A stretch of 64,000 nt of DNA from Paenibacillus sp. GM2 (GTDB taxonomy: Bacteria > Bacillota > Bacilli > Paenibacillales > Paenibacillaceae). The DNA lies in contig NZ_LN831279.1 in the NCBI RefSeq assembly GCF_900069005.2, positions 2,620,269 through 2,684,268 of the forward strand, given 5' to 3'. The first letter of the stretch is position 1. Every line of letters begins with the position of its first letter. Shown here piece by piece: positions 27,594 to 36,183 of the stretch. Both the position numbers and the translations under genes were made by a program. The notes beneath the pieces are model-generated. The model did not search any database and was not told the origin of the DNA. It saw only the letters and a list, made by a program, of their open reading frames with translations.

Positions 27594-27944
27594 GGCACTC
27601 CCTCCTCATCATTTGTGAGAGTGCTAAAAGCCGATGTTGTCTGCGTTTAGCTCTCACCTTCATCTCCCGATTGCGGCTTACTTTATCTTATACTTCATAT
27701 TATGTAACGGAACTTGGATTATTGATTAATTTTCCCCATCTCTAAGCCCGATCTGTAACAAAAGGGCCGCAAAAGGCCCCCGCAGGAAAGTTTACGCCTA
27801 TTAGTATTGTTGAATGGACAACCTAGCTATAACGATGTTTATGCTATACTAAAATATAGGTTCAAATAACGTTTTGAATTACTTCTAATACAGTTAAATT
27901 GGACATAATGTGCTTGATTGAAGCACCGGATATGGAGGTTAATC
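27594..27944. other. Intergenic region upstream of YktB
   Basis: Divergent spacer of 351 bases. It holds a GGGCC/GGCCC hairpin near 27768-27783 and an extended -10 promoter-like sequence (TGCTATACT, 27842-27850) pointing to the YktB gene. I see no gene in it. Confidence 0.5.
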
Positions 27945-28574
27945 ATGATGACGAATTTCAATGGTTTCACCACGCAGGATTTCGATGCATTCACGGTACC
28001 TGGTCTGGAAGGCAGGATGGGAGCGATTATTGCCCAGGTCAGACCCAAGCTGGAGGAGCTGGGCCAGACACTATCCACCTATCTGTCCGCATTATGCGGC
28101 GAAGAGATGTACCCCCATGTTGCCAAGCATGCCCGGAGAAAGGTCAATCCGCCGATTGATACCTGGGTAGCCCTGGCAAGCGCCAAACGCGGATATAAGG
28201 CTTTGCCCCATTTCGAAGTGGGACTGTTCTCTACCCATCTGTTCATTATTTTTGCCGTGATTTATGAGAGCCCGAACAAGCTTATATTCGCCGATTTTCT
28301 GGACAAGCATGCGGCCAAGGTGAAGAAGATGGTGCCCGAACATTTCTTCTGGTCCATGGATCACTTTAATCCGGTAGGTACCCCACATGCCGAAGTTACC
28401 CCCGCTGAGCTGAAGAAGATGGCTGAGCGGCTCAAAAACGTCAAAAAGGCGGAAATGATGTGCGGCTTGCGGATCGAACGCGATGACCCCATTCTGCTCG
28501 ATGGTGAGAAGCTGCTGGCTAAGATCGAAGAAACCTTTGCCACCTTGCAGCCACTGTACAAAGCCTCTTTTTAA
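27945..28574 (+). CDS. UPF0637 protein (YktB, DUF1054)
   Basis: Protein of 209 aa matching the YktB family: FNGFTTQDFDAFTVPGLEGRM at the start, HVAKHARRKVNPPIDTWVA and HFEVGLFSTHLFI in the middle. Function unknown; family structures are compact alpha/beta monomers. Two adjacent ATG codons (27945, 27948) follow GGAGG, and either could be used. YktB lies close to speA, as in B. subtilis, which supports the assignment. Confidence 0.9.
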   Translation: MMTNFNGFTTQDFDAFTVPGLEGRMGAIIAQVRPKLEELGQTLSTYLSALCGEEMYPHVAKHARRKVNPPIDTWVALASAKRGYKALPHFEVGLFSTHLFIIFAVIYESPNKLIFADFLDKHAAKVKKMVPEHFFWSMDHFNPVGTPHAEVTPAELKKMAERLKNVKKAEMMCGLRIERDDPILLDGEKLLAKIEETFATLQPLYKASF

Positions 28575-28648
28575 AAAGATATAAGTGTGCTGTCCTCCAT
28601 CTCCCGGATTTCCGGATCAGGCGTTATCCGTATAATCAACCTCCGTGC

Positions 28649-29899
28649 TTATTCGGTGCGCAGACGGTAGCTAGGCCGGGAGAGGATGAGATGCACGAAG
28701 AACAGCAAACCCATCGAACAGCCACTGGCCAAAAATGGGGCGGATGGGCCCAGCCAATCCCATAATTTCCCCGAGACGATCGGGCCGATAATCATGCCGA
28801 AGCCCTGAATCGTCAAGAAAAATCCCCAGACCGTTCCCTTCTCCCTCTCCGGAATCAAATGCGACAGCATCGTATCCCAGGTTGGCAGAATGCAGGTATA
28901 GCTAAGCCCGATCAGGATAACTAGAACCCAGACGATTGGAATCGAGCGGGTAAGGGCAAATAGACAGATTGAGATAGCGGCGGAGGCAAAGCCAACGTTC
29001 AAAAACAGGCTTGTCCCGTAACGATCCACTAATTTGCCGACCGGAATCAATCCGGCGACGGCGATCCCCCCGCCAACAATTAACATAGCGCTGTAAGCTT
29101 CAGGCGACAGTCCCAGTTCCGTTCTAACATATAACGTTATGACCGGTGTCAATAATCCGATTGCAAAGGTCTGGAGGAAGAGCGCCGGGTAGAGGAACGG
29201 GCTTACCTTCAAATTATGGCGGATGTGATGCAGCGTATGACGAATATTTTGCAGCAGTGCGCGCATTTTTCCCTTCTGCCCTTCACCCCTGGTTGCGGCG
29301 TACATTTGCTTATTTCCTTTGCCAGGCAAGAATAGCGAGATGATGACCACCACGGCCATGCAGGCAAGCAGGAACCAAAATACCAGCGTGTAAGACCTGC
29401 TAACGAGGAAGTTGATAATAATCGGCCCAAGTCCTGTTCCGCCAAGACTGGAAATTTGGATAACTCCCATCGCTGTGCCAAAGTTTTTCTTCTCCTTCGT
29501 CACTGCGGAGATCCCCATCATTACACAAGGCCATAAAGGGGCCGTACCAATCCCAAGCAGTGCGCAGCCGAGCACAATAAAGCCTACCGTCTTAATGAAG
29601 CTGAGAATCAGCACCGCCCCTAGTGTGATCAATAGTCCAACCGCCATCGTCACGCGGAACCCGAGTCGTTCTACAAGCCAGCCCGCTGGGCTTCGAAACA
29701 GGTTATCCCCGATATACTGAAGCGAGAAGGAAAGTCCGATCAGGAAAGCGCTAAGCTTCAGCACATCCCCCATATAGACCGGAAGCACCGATACCAGCAA
29801 AGAACCTTTGACGAACTCGACCAGAAACATAATAATCCACAGACAAACAAAGGTCGGAGTTAACAATGATTTGTTAACCAGCTTTGATGTCAGTTTCAT
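28649..29899 (-). CDS. Major facilitator superfamily transporter
   Basis: Permease of 416 aa with twelve hydrophobic segments. The loop between helices 2 and 3 carries GDNLFRSPAGWLVERLGFR, a variant of the MFS signature G-x3-D-R-x-G-R, and the second half repeats it as GKLVDRYGT. A long basic cytosolic loop (MYAATRGEGQKGKMRALLQNIRH, shown in part) joins the halves. Such proteins are usually drug or metabolite exporters; the substrate cannot be told. Convergent with the YktB gene and divergent from speA. Confidence 0.88.
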   Translation of the reverse strand: MKLTSKLVNKSLLTPTFVCLWIIMFLVEFVKGSLLVSVLPVYMGDVLKLSAFLIGLSFSLQYIGDNLFRSPAGWLVERLGFRVTMAVGLLITLGAVLILSFIKTVGFIVLGCALLGIGTAPLWPCVMMGISAVTKEKKNFGTAMGVIQISSLGGTGLGPIIINFLVSRSYTLVFWFLLACMAVVVIISLFLPGKGNKQMYAATRGEGQKGKMRALLQNIRHTLHHIRHNLKVSPFLYPALFLQTFAIGLLTPVITLYVRTELGLSPEAYSAMLIVGGGIAVAGLIPVGKLVDRYGTSLFLNVGFASAAISICLFALTRSIPIVWVLVILIGLSYTCILPTWDTMLSHLIPEREKGTVWGFFLTIQGFGMIIGPIVSGKLWDWLGPSAPFLASGCSMGLLFFVHLILSRPSYRLRTE

Positions 29900-30084
29900 C
29901 TGCTCACCCCTCCCCGGGAAGTAATCTCCCTTTCTTGATTGATATCAGTTTGCCCAATTTTTTGGCTGCTTTTACCTGCTGAATCACAGAATTCCTCTTT
30001 GCGGCGGAATCTTTTCTTGCATTCCGGTCGCTTTTTGCTATACTCAAGCTTGTTAATTTTTTAAGAAAGGCGGAAGACGACGAA

Positions 30085-31560
30085 ATGGATCATCAACGTA
30101 CGCCGTTATTTACTGCACTTAAGCAGCATGCGGCCACTAACCCTGTACAATTCCATATTCCCGGACATAAGAAAGGCCAGGGTATGGATAAAGAGTTTCA
30201 TGATTTTATTGGCGATAATGCTCTGTCTATTGACTTAATCAATATTGCCCCGCTTGATGATCTCCATCAGCCGTCGGGCGTAATTGAAGAAGCCCAAAAC
30301 CTTGCAGCCGATGCCTTTGGGGCGGATTATACCTTTTTCTCGGTGCAAGGAACCAGTGGAGCCATCATAACTATGATTTTGTCTGTTTGCTCACCTGGGG
30401 ATAAGATTATCGTACCAAGAAACATCCATAAATCGATCATGTCGGCGATTATTTTCTCCGGAGCAAAGCCTGTCTTCGTATCCCCGGCTCAGGATGCCAA
30501 TCTCGGAATCGATCACGGAATTACGACTTCATCGGTACGCAGAGCGCTGCAGAGGCACCCTGACGCCAAGGCGGTATTGGTTATTAATCCGACCTACTAT
30601 GGGGTCTGCGCCCATCTGAAGGAAATTGTTGACCTGGCTCACAGCTATCATGTTCCCGTTCTCGTGGATGAAGCGCATGGCGTTCATATTCATTTCCATG
30701 AGGATTTGCCGATGTCTGCCATGCAAGCTGGAGCGGATATGGCTGCAACCAGCGTTCACAAGCTGGGCGGATCTATGACCCAGAGCTCTGTGCTCAATCT
30801 GAACACGAAGAATGGCTATGTGAACCCTCAGCGTGTCCAGACGATTATGAGCATGCTGACCACTACCTCGACTTCTTATGTGTTGCTGGCTTCGCTGGAC
30901 ACAGCGAGAAGAACCCTGGCCCTTCATGGTCACGATTTGGCCGAAGAATCGATTCGATTAGCTGAATATGTTCGCCGCAGCGTGAACGACATTGAAGGCC
31001 TGTACAGCTTCGGTCGCGAAATTCTCGGCAGTGAAGCCACCTACGACCTCGATCCTACCAAGGTGACGATTCATGTCCGCCATTTGGGAATCACCGGCTA
31101 CGAGACGGAAAACTGGCTCAGACAACATTACAAGATAGAAGTCGAGCTTAGCGATATGTACAATATTCTGTGTCTGATTACGCCTGGAGACAGTCAGGAG
31201 ACGGTTGATACGTTACTGATCGCTCTGCGCGAGCTGTCCAGTTTATATTATAAAGAAGGCAACGCCAACGAATTGATCGTTAAAATACCGGAAATTCCGC
31301 AATTATCGCTTATTCCTCGCGACGCTTTCTATGCTGATACCGAGGTGGTTCCGTTTGCGGAGTCAGCTGGCCGGATTATTGCCGAATTTATATATGTCTA
31401 TCCTCCTGGAATACCGATCCTCTTGCCTGGTGAGGTGATCTCCCAGGACAATATCGATTATATTCAGGATCACGTCTCGGTCGGATTGCCTGTAAAAGGG
31501 CCTGAAGACCGTTATATCAAGAACGTTAAAGTGATTGTCGAAGCTGATCCGATTTTCTAA
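30085..31560 (+). CDS. speA: PLP-dependent arginine/lysine/ornithine decarboxylase (SpeA type)
   Basis: Fold type I decarboxylase of 491 aa, one residue longer than B. subtilis SpeA, which makes agmatine for polyamine synthesis. PLP-binding features: QGTSGAI near residue 92, the DEAHGVH Asp/His motif near 197, and the Schiff-base Lys in ATSVHKLGGSMTQSS near 220. The C-terminal domain ends with YPPGIPILLPGE, typical for this group. Arginine rather than lysine as substrate is inferred from length and synteny with the YktB gene. AGAAAGGCGGA precedes the start. Confidence 0.9.
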   Translation: MDHQRTPLFTALKQHAATNPVQFHIPGHKKGQGMDKEFHDFIGDNALSIDLINIAPLDDLHQPSGVIEEAQNLAADAFGADYTFFSVQGTSGAIITMILSVCSPGDKIIVPRNIHKSIMSAIIFSGAKPVFVSPAQDANLGIDHGITTSSVRRALQRHPDAKAVLVINPTYYGVCAHLKEIVDLAHSYHVPVLVDEAHGVHIHFHEDLPMSAMQAGADMAATSVHKLGGSMTQSSVLNLNTKNGYVNPQRVQTIMSMLTTTSTSYVLLASLDTARRTLALHGHDLAEESIRLAEYVRRSVNDIEGLYSFGREILGSEATYDLDPTKVTIHVRHLGITGYETENWLRQHYKIEVELSDMYNILCLITPGDSQETVDTLLIALRELSSLYYKEGNANELIVKIPEIPQLSLIPRDAFYADTEVVPFAESAGRIIAEFIYVYPPGIPILLPGEVISQDNIDYIQDHVSVGLPVKGPEDRYIKNVKVIVEADPIF

Positions 31561-31574
31561 ATAAAAGCTTGGGC

Positions 31575-31617
31575 AGGACTTGAAGGCTGTGGAGGCAGCC
31601 TTCAGGGTCCTTTTTTT
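31575..31617 (+). terminator. speA terminator
   Basis: AGGAC-TTGAAGGCTG pairs with CAGCCTTCA-GTCCT, followed by seven T. Confidence 0.88.
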
Positions 31618-31683
31618 ATCATTCAAAAAAAGAGCTGCCCCGGGCAAAATAAATGCCAAAGACAACTCTTATTTATCTTAAAA

Positions 31684-32007
31684 TTATGCTTCGTCCAATT
31701 CGGATACGAGCTGATTGTAAGCTTCTTCTACTTGACTCCACTCATCTTCGTCCTCGATATTGTACAGCACCATTTCTTCATTCTCTTCTTCCATACGCAG
31801 AATGATGCCGTCGGCTCCCGGATTGTTGCGTTCAAGCAGCAGGGCATACAGCTTCTCGCCTACGTCAAATGTCTCAACGAGAACCATGTCCACGTCATTC
31901 CCATTCTCATCCGTTAGAGTCAACACGAACTCTTCATGCTCGTGGTCATGGTCATGATCATGTCCGCAACCGCATGCTTCGCCGTGCTCGTGATTATGCT
32001 CGCTCAT
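31684..32007 (-). CDS. DUF1292 family protein with His-rich N-terminus
   Basis: Acidic protein of 107 aa. The DUF1292 core (FVLTLTDENGNDVDMVLVETFDVGEKLYALL) is clear. Ahead of it is an extension rich in His, Asp and Glu with a CGCGHDHDHDHEHE stretch, an obvious potential metal-binding tail not essential to the family. Function of the family (B. subtilis YrzB) is unknown. Ribosome binding site GCGAGG. Monocistronic. Confidence 0.88.
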   Translation of the reverse strand: MSEHNHEHGEACGCGHDHDHDHEHEEFVLTLTDENGNDVDMVLVETFDVGEKLYALLLERNNPGADGIILRMEEENEEMVLYNIEDEDEWSQVEEAYNQLVSELDEA

Positions 32008-32096
32008 TCAAAATACCTCGCTTTTAGTTTAAAGTTATCAACCTTGTGGTATCGTAACACTTTACAGCGGACAGGTCAATTTAGATTACCGGCAAG

Positions 32097-32657
32097 TCAT
32101 TTGAGCACATTAACGTTCTTCTCAGAGACTAAGGTGAAGTCCCCTCCACCTGCCGATTTCATGTAAAAGCCGATTTTATATTTTCCGGCATTTTTGAAGT
32201 CATAGTTAAAATCCTCAGTTCGGAACCAGAAGTTGTCCTTATGATTAGGAATTTCACTCGTTTGAATGACAGTGGTATTGCCGTCCGGAGAAGTGATAGA
32301 TACGCGAACTGCCGATATATCGGTCTTTAAATTGTCGACCTGGGTGAATACATTGAACTTCAGCTTCCCGCTCTTGTTGATATCGCCGAAGACCTTGCCA
32401 TCGGACGTTTGAACCAGAGAGATATGTACATTCGGTTTATAATAATAGACCGTCTTCGCAGAGTCGTCATAATAAATCAACCCTTCTAATTCACGAAGCG
32501 GAATATAAGTCTTCCCATCAATGATATAGCTGCCATCATCAAGCTCACGTCCATTCATCAGCAAACGAACTTTCTGAGAAGCTGAATCAGCGAACAGCAG
32601 TGAACCTCCCATCAGGGAGAATATAGTAACGAGTATTGCAACTCTTCTCCATTTCAT
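32097..32657 (-). CDS. Secreted protein with copper amine oxidase N-like domain
   Basis: Protein of 186 aa with a signal peptide (MKWRRVAILVTIFSLMGGSLLFADSAS). Residues 30-75 (VRLLMNGRELDDGSYIIDGKTYIPLRELEGLIYYDD) match the stalk-like copper_amine_oxidN1 module that is common on Paenibacillus surface proteins and has no oxidase activity. The C-terminal 100 residues form a beta-sandwich-like domain (VRVSITSPDGNTTVIQTS). It probably acts in the cell wall; exact role unknown. AGGGGTAAC precedes the start. Confidence 0.82.
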   Translation of the reverse strand: MKWRRVAILVTIFSLMGGSLLFADSASQKVRLLMNGRELDDGSYIIDGKTYIPLRELEGLIYYDDSAKTVYYYKPNVHISLVQTSDGKVFGDINKSGKLKFNVFTQVDNLKTDISAVRVSITSPDGNTTVIQTSEIPNHKDNFWFRTEDFNYDFKNAGKYKIGFYMKSAGGGDFTLVSEKNVNVLK

Positions 32658-32830
32658 AAATGTTACCCCTCCATAAGATTCATGTTGATGTAAATTTATA
32701 CTCCAAATTATGAACCAAGTTGCGCTGTTTTCATGAAAGGTTTTTATTTTTTTGAAATTAATTTCGAGCAGGCATTAGAAAATGATATATTAGTACATAG
32801 CGCAGCATCAAAATAAAGAGGTGAATAAAT

Positions 32831-33565
32831 ATGTCATTAAGCTTGCAAATGCTAGGAACAGGCGGCGCCTTTGCCAAGCAATATTTCAACAATAACGCGC
32901 TTCTCAGTACCGAGGAGTTTACGCTGCTGATCGATTGCGGAATTACCGCTCCCATGTCCCTGCATCAAATAGGCAAGACACCGGATGAGATCGACGCGAT
33001 TCTAATCACCCATATTCATGGAGATCATGTCGGTGGCCTGGAAGAGCTCGCTTTCCGGATGAAATTTCAATACGGGCGTAAGCCGGTCCTCTATATCAGT
33101 GAGAAGCTGGTTCAACCTCTTTGGGAAAATACACTTAAGGGCGGATTAACTCAGGAAGGCATCTCTTCGTTGGTGGATGCATTTGAGGTACATACACTAA
33201 AAGAAGGAATCCCGTATCCTTTGTCGCCAGATCTAACTGTTGAATTGATTCAGACGCCACACATTCCCGGAAAAGATAGTTATTCGCTATACATCAATCA
33301 AGAAATTTTCTATAGCGCGGATATGACGTTCCAACCAGAGTTATTAAGGAAGCTAGTTCGCGAGCGGGGCTGCCGCACCATTTTGCATGAGGTTCAGTTT
33401 ATCTCGCCTGGGGCGGTGCATACGACGCTGGATGAGCTGCGCAGCCTGCCTGAGGACATTCAGCAGATGATATATCTGATGCATTATGCGGATGATATGG
33501 AGAACCACGCTGGTCATACAGGCGCAATGCAATTTCTGCGACAACATGAGATCTATTCATTATAA
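32831..33565 (+). CDS. MBL-fold metallohydrolase (RNase Z-like)
   Basis: Cytosolic metallo-beta-lactamase-fold enzyme of 244 aa. Zn ligands are visible in [10 protein letters not shown] (near residue 60), the Asp of YSADMTF near 160 and the C-terminal His of [10 protein letters not shown]. The opening [22 protein letters not shown] resembles RNase Z and related phosphodiesterases, but the exosite arm of tRNA-processing RNase Z is missing, so the substrate is unassigned. GAGGTGA lies upstream of the ATG. Confidence 0.88.
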   Translation: MSLSLQMLGTGGAFAKQYFNNNALLSTEEFTLLIDCGITAPMSLHQIGKTPDEIDAILITHIHGDHVGGLEELAFRMKFQYGRKPVLYISEKLVQPLWENTLKGGLTQEGISSLVDAFEVHTLKEGIPYPLSPDLTVELIQTPHIPGKDSYSLYINQEIFYSADMTFQPELLRKLVRERGCRTILHEVQFISPGAVHTTLDELRSLPEDIQQMIYLMHYADDMENHAGHTGAMQFLRQHEIYSL

Positions 33566-33570
33566 ATATA

Positions 33571-33600
33571 AGCAGCCGCAGGCATATGCCTGCGGCTGTC
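33571..33600. terminator. Perfect-palindrome terminator
   Basis: Positions 33573-33598 are a perfect 26-base palindrome (arms CAGCCGCAGGCAT) between convergent genes. The loop must be formed by the innermost bases, and the U tracts are short. Confidence 0.65.
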
Positions 33601-33622
33601 ATCGTTTCATCGTGGAATTGAT

Positions 33623-33862
33623 TTATTCGAACCTTGGCAATGCGTCCAAATTGTTGGTCGGGTCGCCATCCGCGTCTCCGCGAATGTACATTTCTCCGTC
33701 CCTTCCTTTGAATACATTGACCCCTGCAATAGCTCCGGCTTTCACTTCCTGCAGCGCCTGCTCATAATCAAGAACCCGGCCGCTGGAGGTTTTGAAGGCG
33801 GTAAGATCACCGTCTCCATTTTTCTGAACTGCAATAAAGGTCTCGCGTGTATTCATTTCCAT
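33623..33862 (-). CDS. DUF3892 family small protein
   Basis: Protein of 79 aa with the DUF3892 pattern: IAVQKNGDGDLTAFKTSSGRVLDYEQALQEVKAGAIAGVNVFKG. A repeated aspartate tail (RGDADGDPTNNLDALPRF) ends it. Function unknown, frequent in Bacillales. ATG at 33862 is chosen because the upstream GAGGAG would otherwise be translated; an ATG two codons later is possible. Confidence 0.82.
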   Translation of the reverse strand: MEMNTRETFIAVQKNGDGDLTAFKTSSGRVLDYEQALQEVKAGAIAGVNVFKGRDGEMYIRGDADGDPTNNLDALPRFE

Positions 33863-33956
33863 GGTACACTCACATCTCCTCTTCATTGTTTCCCTTCACA
33901 GGGCTCCCGTGAGAGGGATGTGTATAGTTTGTCCCAAATTGCGGAATGTATGAGAA

Positions 33957-34406
33957 TTAGAGCTCCAACGATTTCTCCATTCTGACATGAGGTATGTTCG
34001 CATCAAGGAACGTCTCCGTAGAGGTCGTCACATAACCCAGCTTCTGATAGAAGGCTTCTGCCTGACACTGTGCATCCAGCACAGATCTCGTCAATCCCAG
34101 TTCACGGGCCAGTTCCTCCATAGCAAGCAGCAGCACCCTGCCAATTCCTTGTGAACGGAAGTCTTTACGAACTGCGATCCGCTGCATTTTTGCCGCATTA
34201 TCCTTGTAATAAATGAGACGACCTGTAGCGGCATATACTCCGTCAACATCGATAAGAATGTGGTGAGCATCCGGTCCAATTACATCATATTCATCAATTT
34301 CCAGTTCCTCCGGAACCTTCTGCTCCTGCACGAATACCTCTTTTCGAATATTGCAGGCTTCTTCCAACTGTTCTTCTGTCTTTACGGGTACAATTACAGC
34401 AGCCAT
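33957..34406 (-). CDS. GNAT family N-acetyltransferase (ElaA/YjcF-like)
   Basis: Acetyltransferase of 149 aa. Acetyl-CoA site motif A is RIAVRKDFRSQGIGRVLLLAMEE with the R/Q-x-x-G-x-G turn near residue 85, and VRKEVFVQEQKVPEELEIDEYD at the start resembles YjcF/ElaA proteins. Substrate unknown. The start follows GGGAGGG. The upstream region is shared with the small membrane protein gene on the plus strand and contains a 12-base inverted repeat. Confidence 0.88.
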   Translation of the reverse strand: MAAVIVPVKTEEQLEEACNIRKEVFVQEQKVPEELEIDEYDVIGPDAHHILIDVDGVYAATGRLIYYKDNAAKMQRIAVRKDFRSQGIGRVLLLAMEELARELGLTRSVLDAQCQAEAFYQKLGYVTTSTETFLDANIPHVRMEKSLEL

Positions 34407-34445
34407 TCCTATCCCTCCCATATTCATAAATCTCTATTGTGCGTA

Positions 34446-34490
34446 ATTAAAATAAAAACTTGCATCATTATACAAAAATTTTATTTTAAT
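34446..34490. repeat. 12-base perfect inverted repeat in a divergent promoter region
   Basis: ATTAAAATAAAA (34446-34457) and TTTTATTTTAAT (34479-34490) with a 21-base spacer, between the GNAT gene and the small membrane protein gene. It could be an operator, or just AT-rich promoter DNA. Confidence 0.4.
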
Positions 34491-34533
34491 GTATAGTTGG
34501 GGTAATACTTGGAGAGAAGGAGCTGTTAAATCA

Positions 34534-34641
34534 GTGTACGGACTAACGATTGGGGCGGCAATTCTCATTTCTGTTCTTCTGATTGTCCCGATGTTCTATG
34601 TTACCAAGAAGGGGTATTCGCGCAGATGGGAAGATGAGTAA
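34534..34641 (+). CDS. Small single-pass membrane protein (35 aa)
   Basis: GTG start after GAAGGAG, then a short peptide with one hydrophobic helix (AAILISVLLIVPMFYV) and a positively charged end (TKKGYSRRWEDE), giving a clear membrane topology with the C-terminus inside. Too short for family assignment. Next to a lipoprotein gene on the other strand. Confidence 0.55.
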   Translation: MYGLTIGAAILISVLLIVPMFYVTKKGYSRRWEDE

Positions 34642-34652
34642 GCAGGTCCAAG

Positions 34653-34871
34653 TCAGGGTTCCGTGGAGTATACCTCTTTCTGAACAGCTGGAGCGTAGAC
34701 ACCGTCAGATATAGAAGAGCTGGACCACCATGGAGCCTTGGCTTGCCTATCCATCGTCTTCTGGCTGGCTGACAGGCCACAGCCCGTTAGGGTCAAAGGG
34801 ATTGCCGTCAATAAAACCATCCTAAGCAGTTTGCTCCAGTGAAACTTAAGCCACGATTGATTGCATTTCAT
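34653..34871 (-). CDS. Small predicted lipoprotein
   Basis: Protein of 72 aa with a Lys-containing N-terminus, a hydrophobic core (LLRMVLLTAIPLTL) and an LTGC lipobox giving the modified Cys at residue 31. The mature part of about 40 residues is Ser/Ala/Lys-rich and unstructured-looking. GGGGGT lies upstream of the ATG. Convergent with the 35-aa membrane protein gene, only 11 bases between stops. Function unknown. Confidence 0.7.
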   Translation of the reverse strand: MKCNQSWLKFHWSKLLRMVLLTAIPLTLTGCGLSASQKTMDRQAKAPWWSSSSISDGVYAPAVQKEVYSTEP

Positions 34872-35021
34872 TTGTACACTACCCCCGTTCGGATTATAGT
34901 CATATCTATATAATCTCCAATAAATGGAGATTATATAATGATTAAACCTCTGAAATGACTATTCCAAGCTGCAAGGAGTTTTGATGCAACAAAAAAACCG
35001 GCGCTAATGCACCGGATGAGC

Positions 35022-35579
35022 TTATTTGATTCGTTTCAGTTCAGCTTCCTGCTGGATTGAGCGTGCAGAGAGCAGTTCGATGATATTATGCTGATTCTCC
35101 AGGACAGTTTCCATTTTCATAACGCGTTCATTGGTGTCCAGCACCGCGCGTTTAATTAATTGCTGATCCTCTTTGATTTCTTTAACATCCTGTTTGATGC
35201 CAATTATGTCTTGCTTGATTCCGGTTATGTCTTGCTTCATGAGCGCTTGATCTTCTTTGATGCCCTGTATATCTTGCTTCATGAGGCTTTGATCGTCCTT
35301 GATGCTTTGTATATCTTGCTTCATGAAGCTTTGTTCGTCCTTGATGCCTCGAATATCTTGCTTCATGAGGCTTTGTTCATCTTTGATACCTCGTATGTCT
35401 TGCTTCATGAGGCTTTGTTCATCTTTGATACCTCGTATGTCTTGCTTCATGAGCGCTTGGTCTTCTTCAATCCCTGACAGGCGTTGATGAATACCAACAA
35501 GGGTTTGATCGACAGAATCAAATCGCTTCCCAAACTGATTCATAAGAACTTCCAGCATTTCCTTCATATCTTTATCCAA
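35022..35579 (-). CDS. Coiled-coil repeat protein
   Basis: Protein of 185 aa made almost entirely of a long coiled coil. The centre holds six 14-residue repeats of the type DEQSLMKQDIRGIK followed by two 7-residue half repeats, mirrored in the DNA as 42-base tandem repeats. The N-terminus (MKEMLEVLMNQFGKRFDSVDQTLVGIHQRL) and the C-terminus (ENQHNIIELLSARSIQQEAEL) continue the heptads. TTG at 35579 is preferred because AGGGGG lies eight bases upstream; an ATG reading to 35621 is also open. Relatives are annotated only as hypothetical. Confidence 0.72.
   Translation of the reverse strand: MDKDMKEMLEVLMNQFGKRFDSVDQTLVGIHQRLSGIEEDQALMKQDIRGIKDEQSLMKQDIRGIKDEQSLMKQDIRGIKDEQSFMKQDIQSIKDDQSLMKQDIQGIKEDQALMKQDITGIKQDIIGIKQDVKEIKEDQQLIKRAVLDTNERVMKMETVLENQHNIIELLSARSIQQEAELKRIK
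35195..35465. repeat. 42-base tandem repeats coding for heptads
   Basis: About six units, two of them (35359-35442) nearly identical, encoding 14-residue coiled-coil repeats of the gene at 35022. Recent expansion by slippage or recombination is likely. Confidence 0.75.
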
Positions 35580-35685
35580 ACCCTCGTCCCCCTCACGCCA
35601 TGCTAGCACATATTTTATCAAAAAATAGCAGCTTATTCTAGTTGGGAATTGTAGAACTTTGCTTCATTATTCATACAAAAATAGT

Positions 35686-35714
35686 TTGACATCATTGGCC
35701 CTTCCTGATAAGAT
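35686..35714 (+). promoter_or_regulatory. Sigma-A promoter of tRNA-Val
   Basis: TTGACA (35686-35691), 17-base spacer, TAAGAT (35709-35714). Confidence 0.75.
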
Positions 35715-35738
35715 AAATTTTGTCTTCACTTATAATAT

Positions 35739-35811
35739 GATCTGTTAGCTCAGCTGGGAGAGCACTATCTTGACAGGGTAGGGGTCAGTGGTTCGAGCCC
35801 ACTACAGATCA
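35739..35811 (+). tRNA. tRNA-Val (GAC)
   Basis: Full cloverleaf: acceptor GATCTGT/ACAGATC, D arm GCTC...GAGC, anticodon stem CTATC/GGTAG with loop TTGACAG (anticodon GAC), T arm with GTTCGAG. Discriminator A; CCA not encoded. Strong promoter before it and a terminator after. Confidence 0.95.
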
Positions 35812-35816
35812 TCACT

Positions 35817-35852
35817 GAGAGTCCTTGCGCAGCAAGGGCTCTTCTGTTTTTC
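35817..35852 (+). terminator. tRNA-Val terminator
   Basis: GAGAG-CCTTGC pairs with GCAAGG-CTCTTC, followed by TGTTTTTC. Confidence 0.8.
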
Positions 35853-35901
35853 TAACATAACTACGAAAGCCTCATTGGGGGACACTTGGGGGAGACACTA
35901 C

Positions 35902-35930
35902 TTGATTTTTCGATTCCCCCATCATATACT
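35902..35930 (+). promoter_or_regulatory. Probable promoter of the ABC-F leader
   Basis: TTGATT (35902-35907), 17-base spacer, TATACT (35925-35930). Transcription from about 35937 would give a leader of some 290 bases before the ABC-F start codon. Confidence 0.6.
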
Positions 35931-35965
35931 TACAATAATTGTGTTTTTGAAAGGAGGTGGGGAGA

Positions 35966-36115
35966 GTGGATCGCAAATTTGCGTGGAATCAATTGAGCCT
36001 GCTGCCAATGGCAGTTTTTGGCATTACTCATGAGTCATTTCGCAACGGGATACGTCTGTCCATTTTTAGAAACTCGATATCCATTACAAATTGCGAAATG
36101 CCGCTCCTCCCTTAA
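35966..36115 (+). CDS. Leader ORF (uORF) of the ABC-F gene, 49 aa
   Basis: GTG start with an ideal AAGGAGG site eight bases upstream, encoding 49 residues and ending in CEMPLLP before TAA. It starts about 29 bases after the predicted transcription start and ends 31 bases before an intrinsic terminator that separates it from the ABC-F gene. Codons 11-14 (35998-36006, CCTGCTGCC) can pair with the 5' arm of that terminator, and CATTTCGCAA (36036-36045) pairs perfectly with TTGCGAAATG (36091-36100) inside the ORF. This layout is that of a regulatory leader peptide; the peptide itself has no recognised family. Confidence 0.6.
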   Translation: MDRKFAWNQLSLLPMAVFGITHESFRNGIRLSIFRNSISITNCEMPLLP

Positions 36116-36146
36116 CCTCACGGACTTGTAATACGTGTGTGTTTCT

Positions 36147-36183
36147 AAGAAGGCTGCAGGTTTTTCCTGCAGCCTTCTTTTTT
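36147..36183 (+). terminator. Intrinsic terminator/attenuator in the ABC-F leader
   Basis: Perfect 14-base stem (AAGAAGGCTGCAGG and complement), five-base T loop, seven T. It lies 45 bases upstream of the ABC-F start codon, so read-through is needed for expression. Confidence 0.85.

Noticed and set aside
27768-27783. GGGCC/GGCCC hairpin as a terminator
   Set aside because: No gene on either strand ends next to it; the role is unclear, so only mentioned in the intergenic entry.
35195-35465. Possible CRISPR-like array because of regular repeats
   Set aside because: Units are 42-base tandem repeats without spacers and encode in-frame heptads of a coiled-coil protein. No CRISPR array or cas gene is seen in the window.
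35739-35811. tRNA-Val as a second integration site
   Set aside because: The tRNA is complete with promoter and terminator, and no integrase, phage gene or duplicated 3' fragment lies beside it.
36002-36020. Mini-hairpin CTGCC-AAT-GGCAG followed by TTTTT as a terminator
   Set aside because: Only five base pairs and inside the uORF; kept as part of the leader fold and not called as a terminator.
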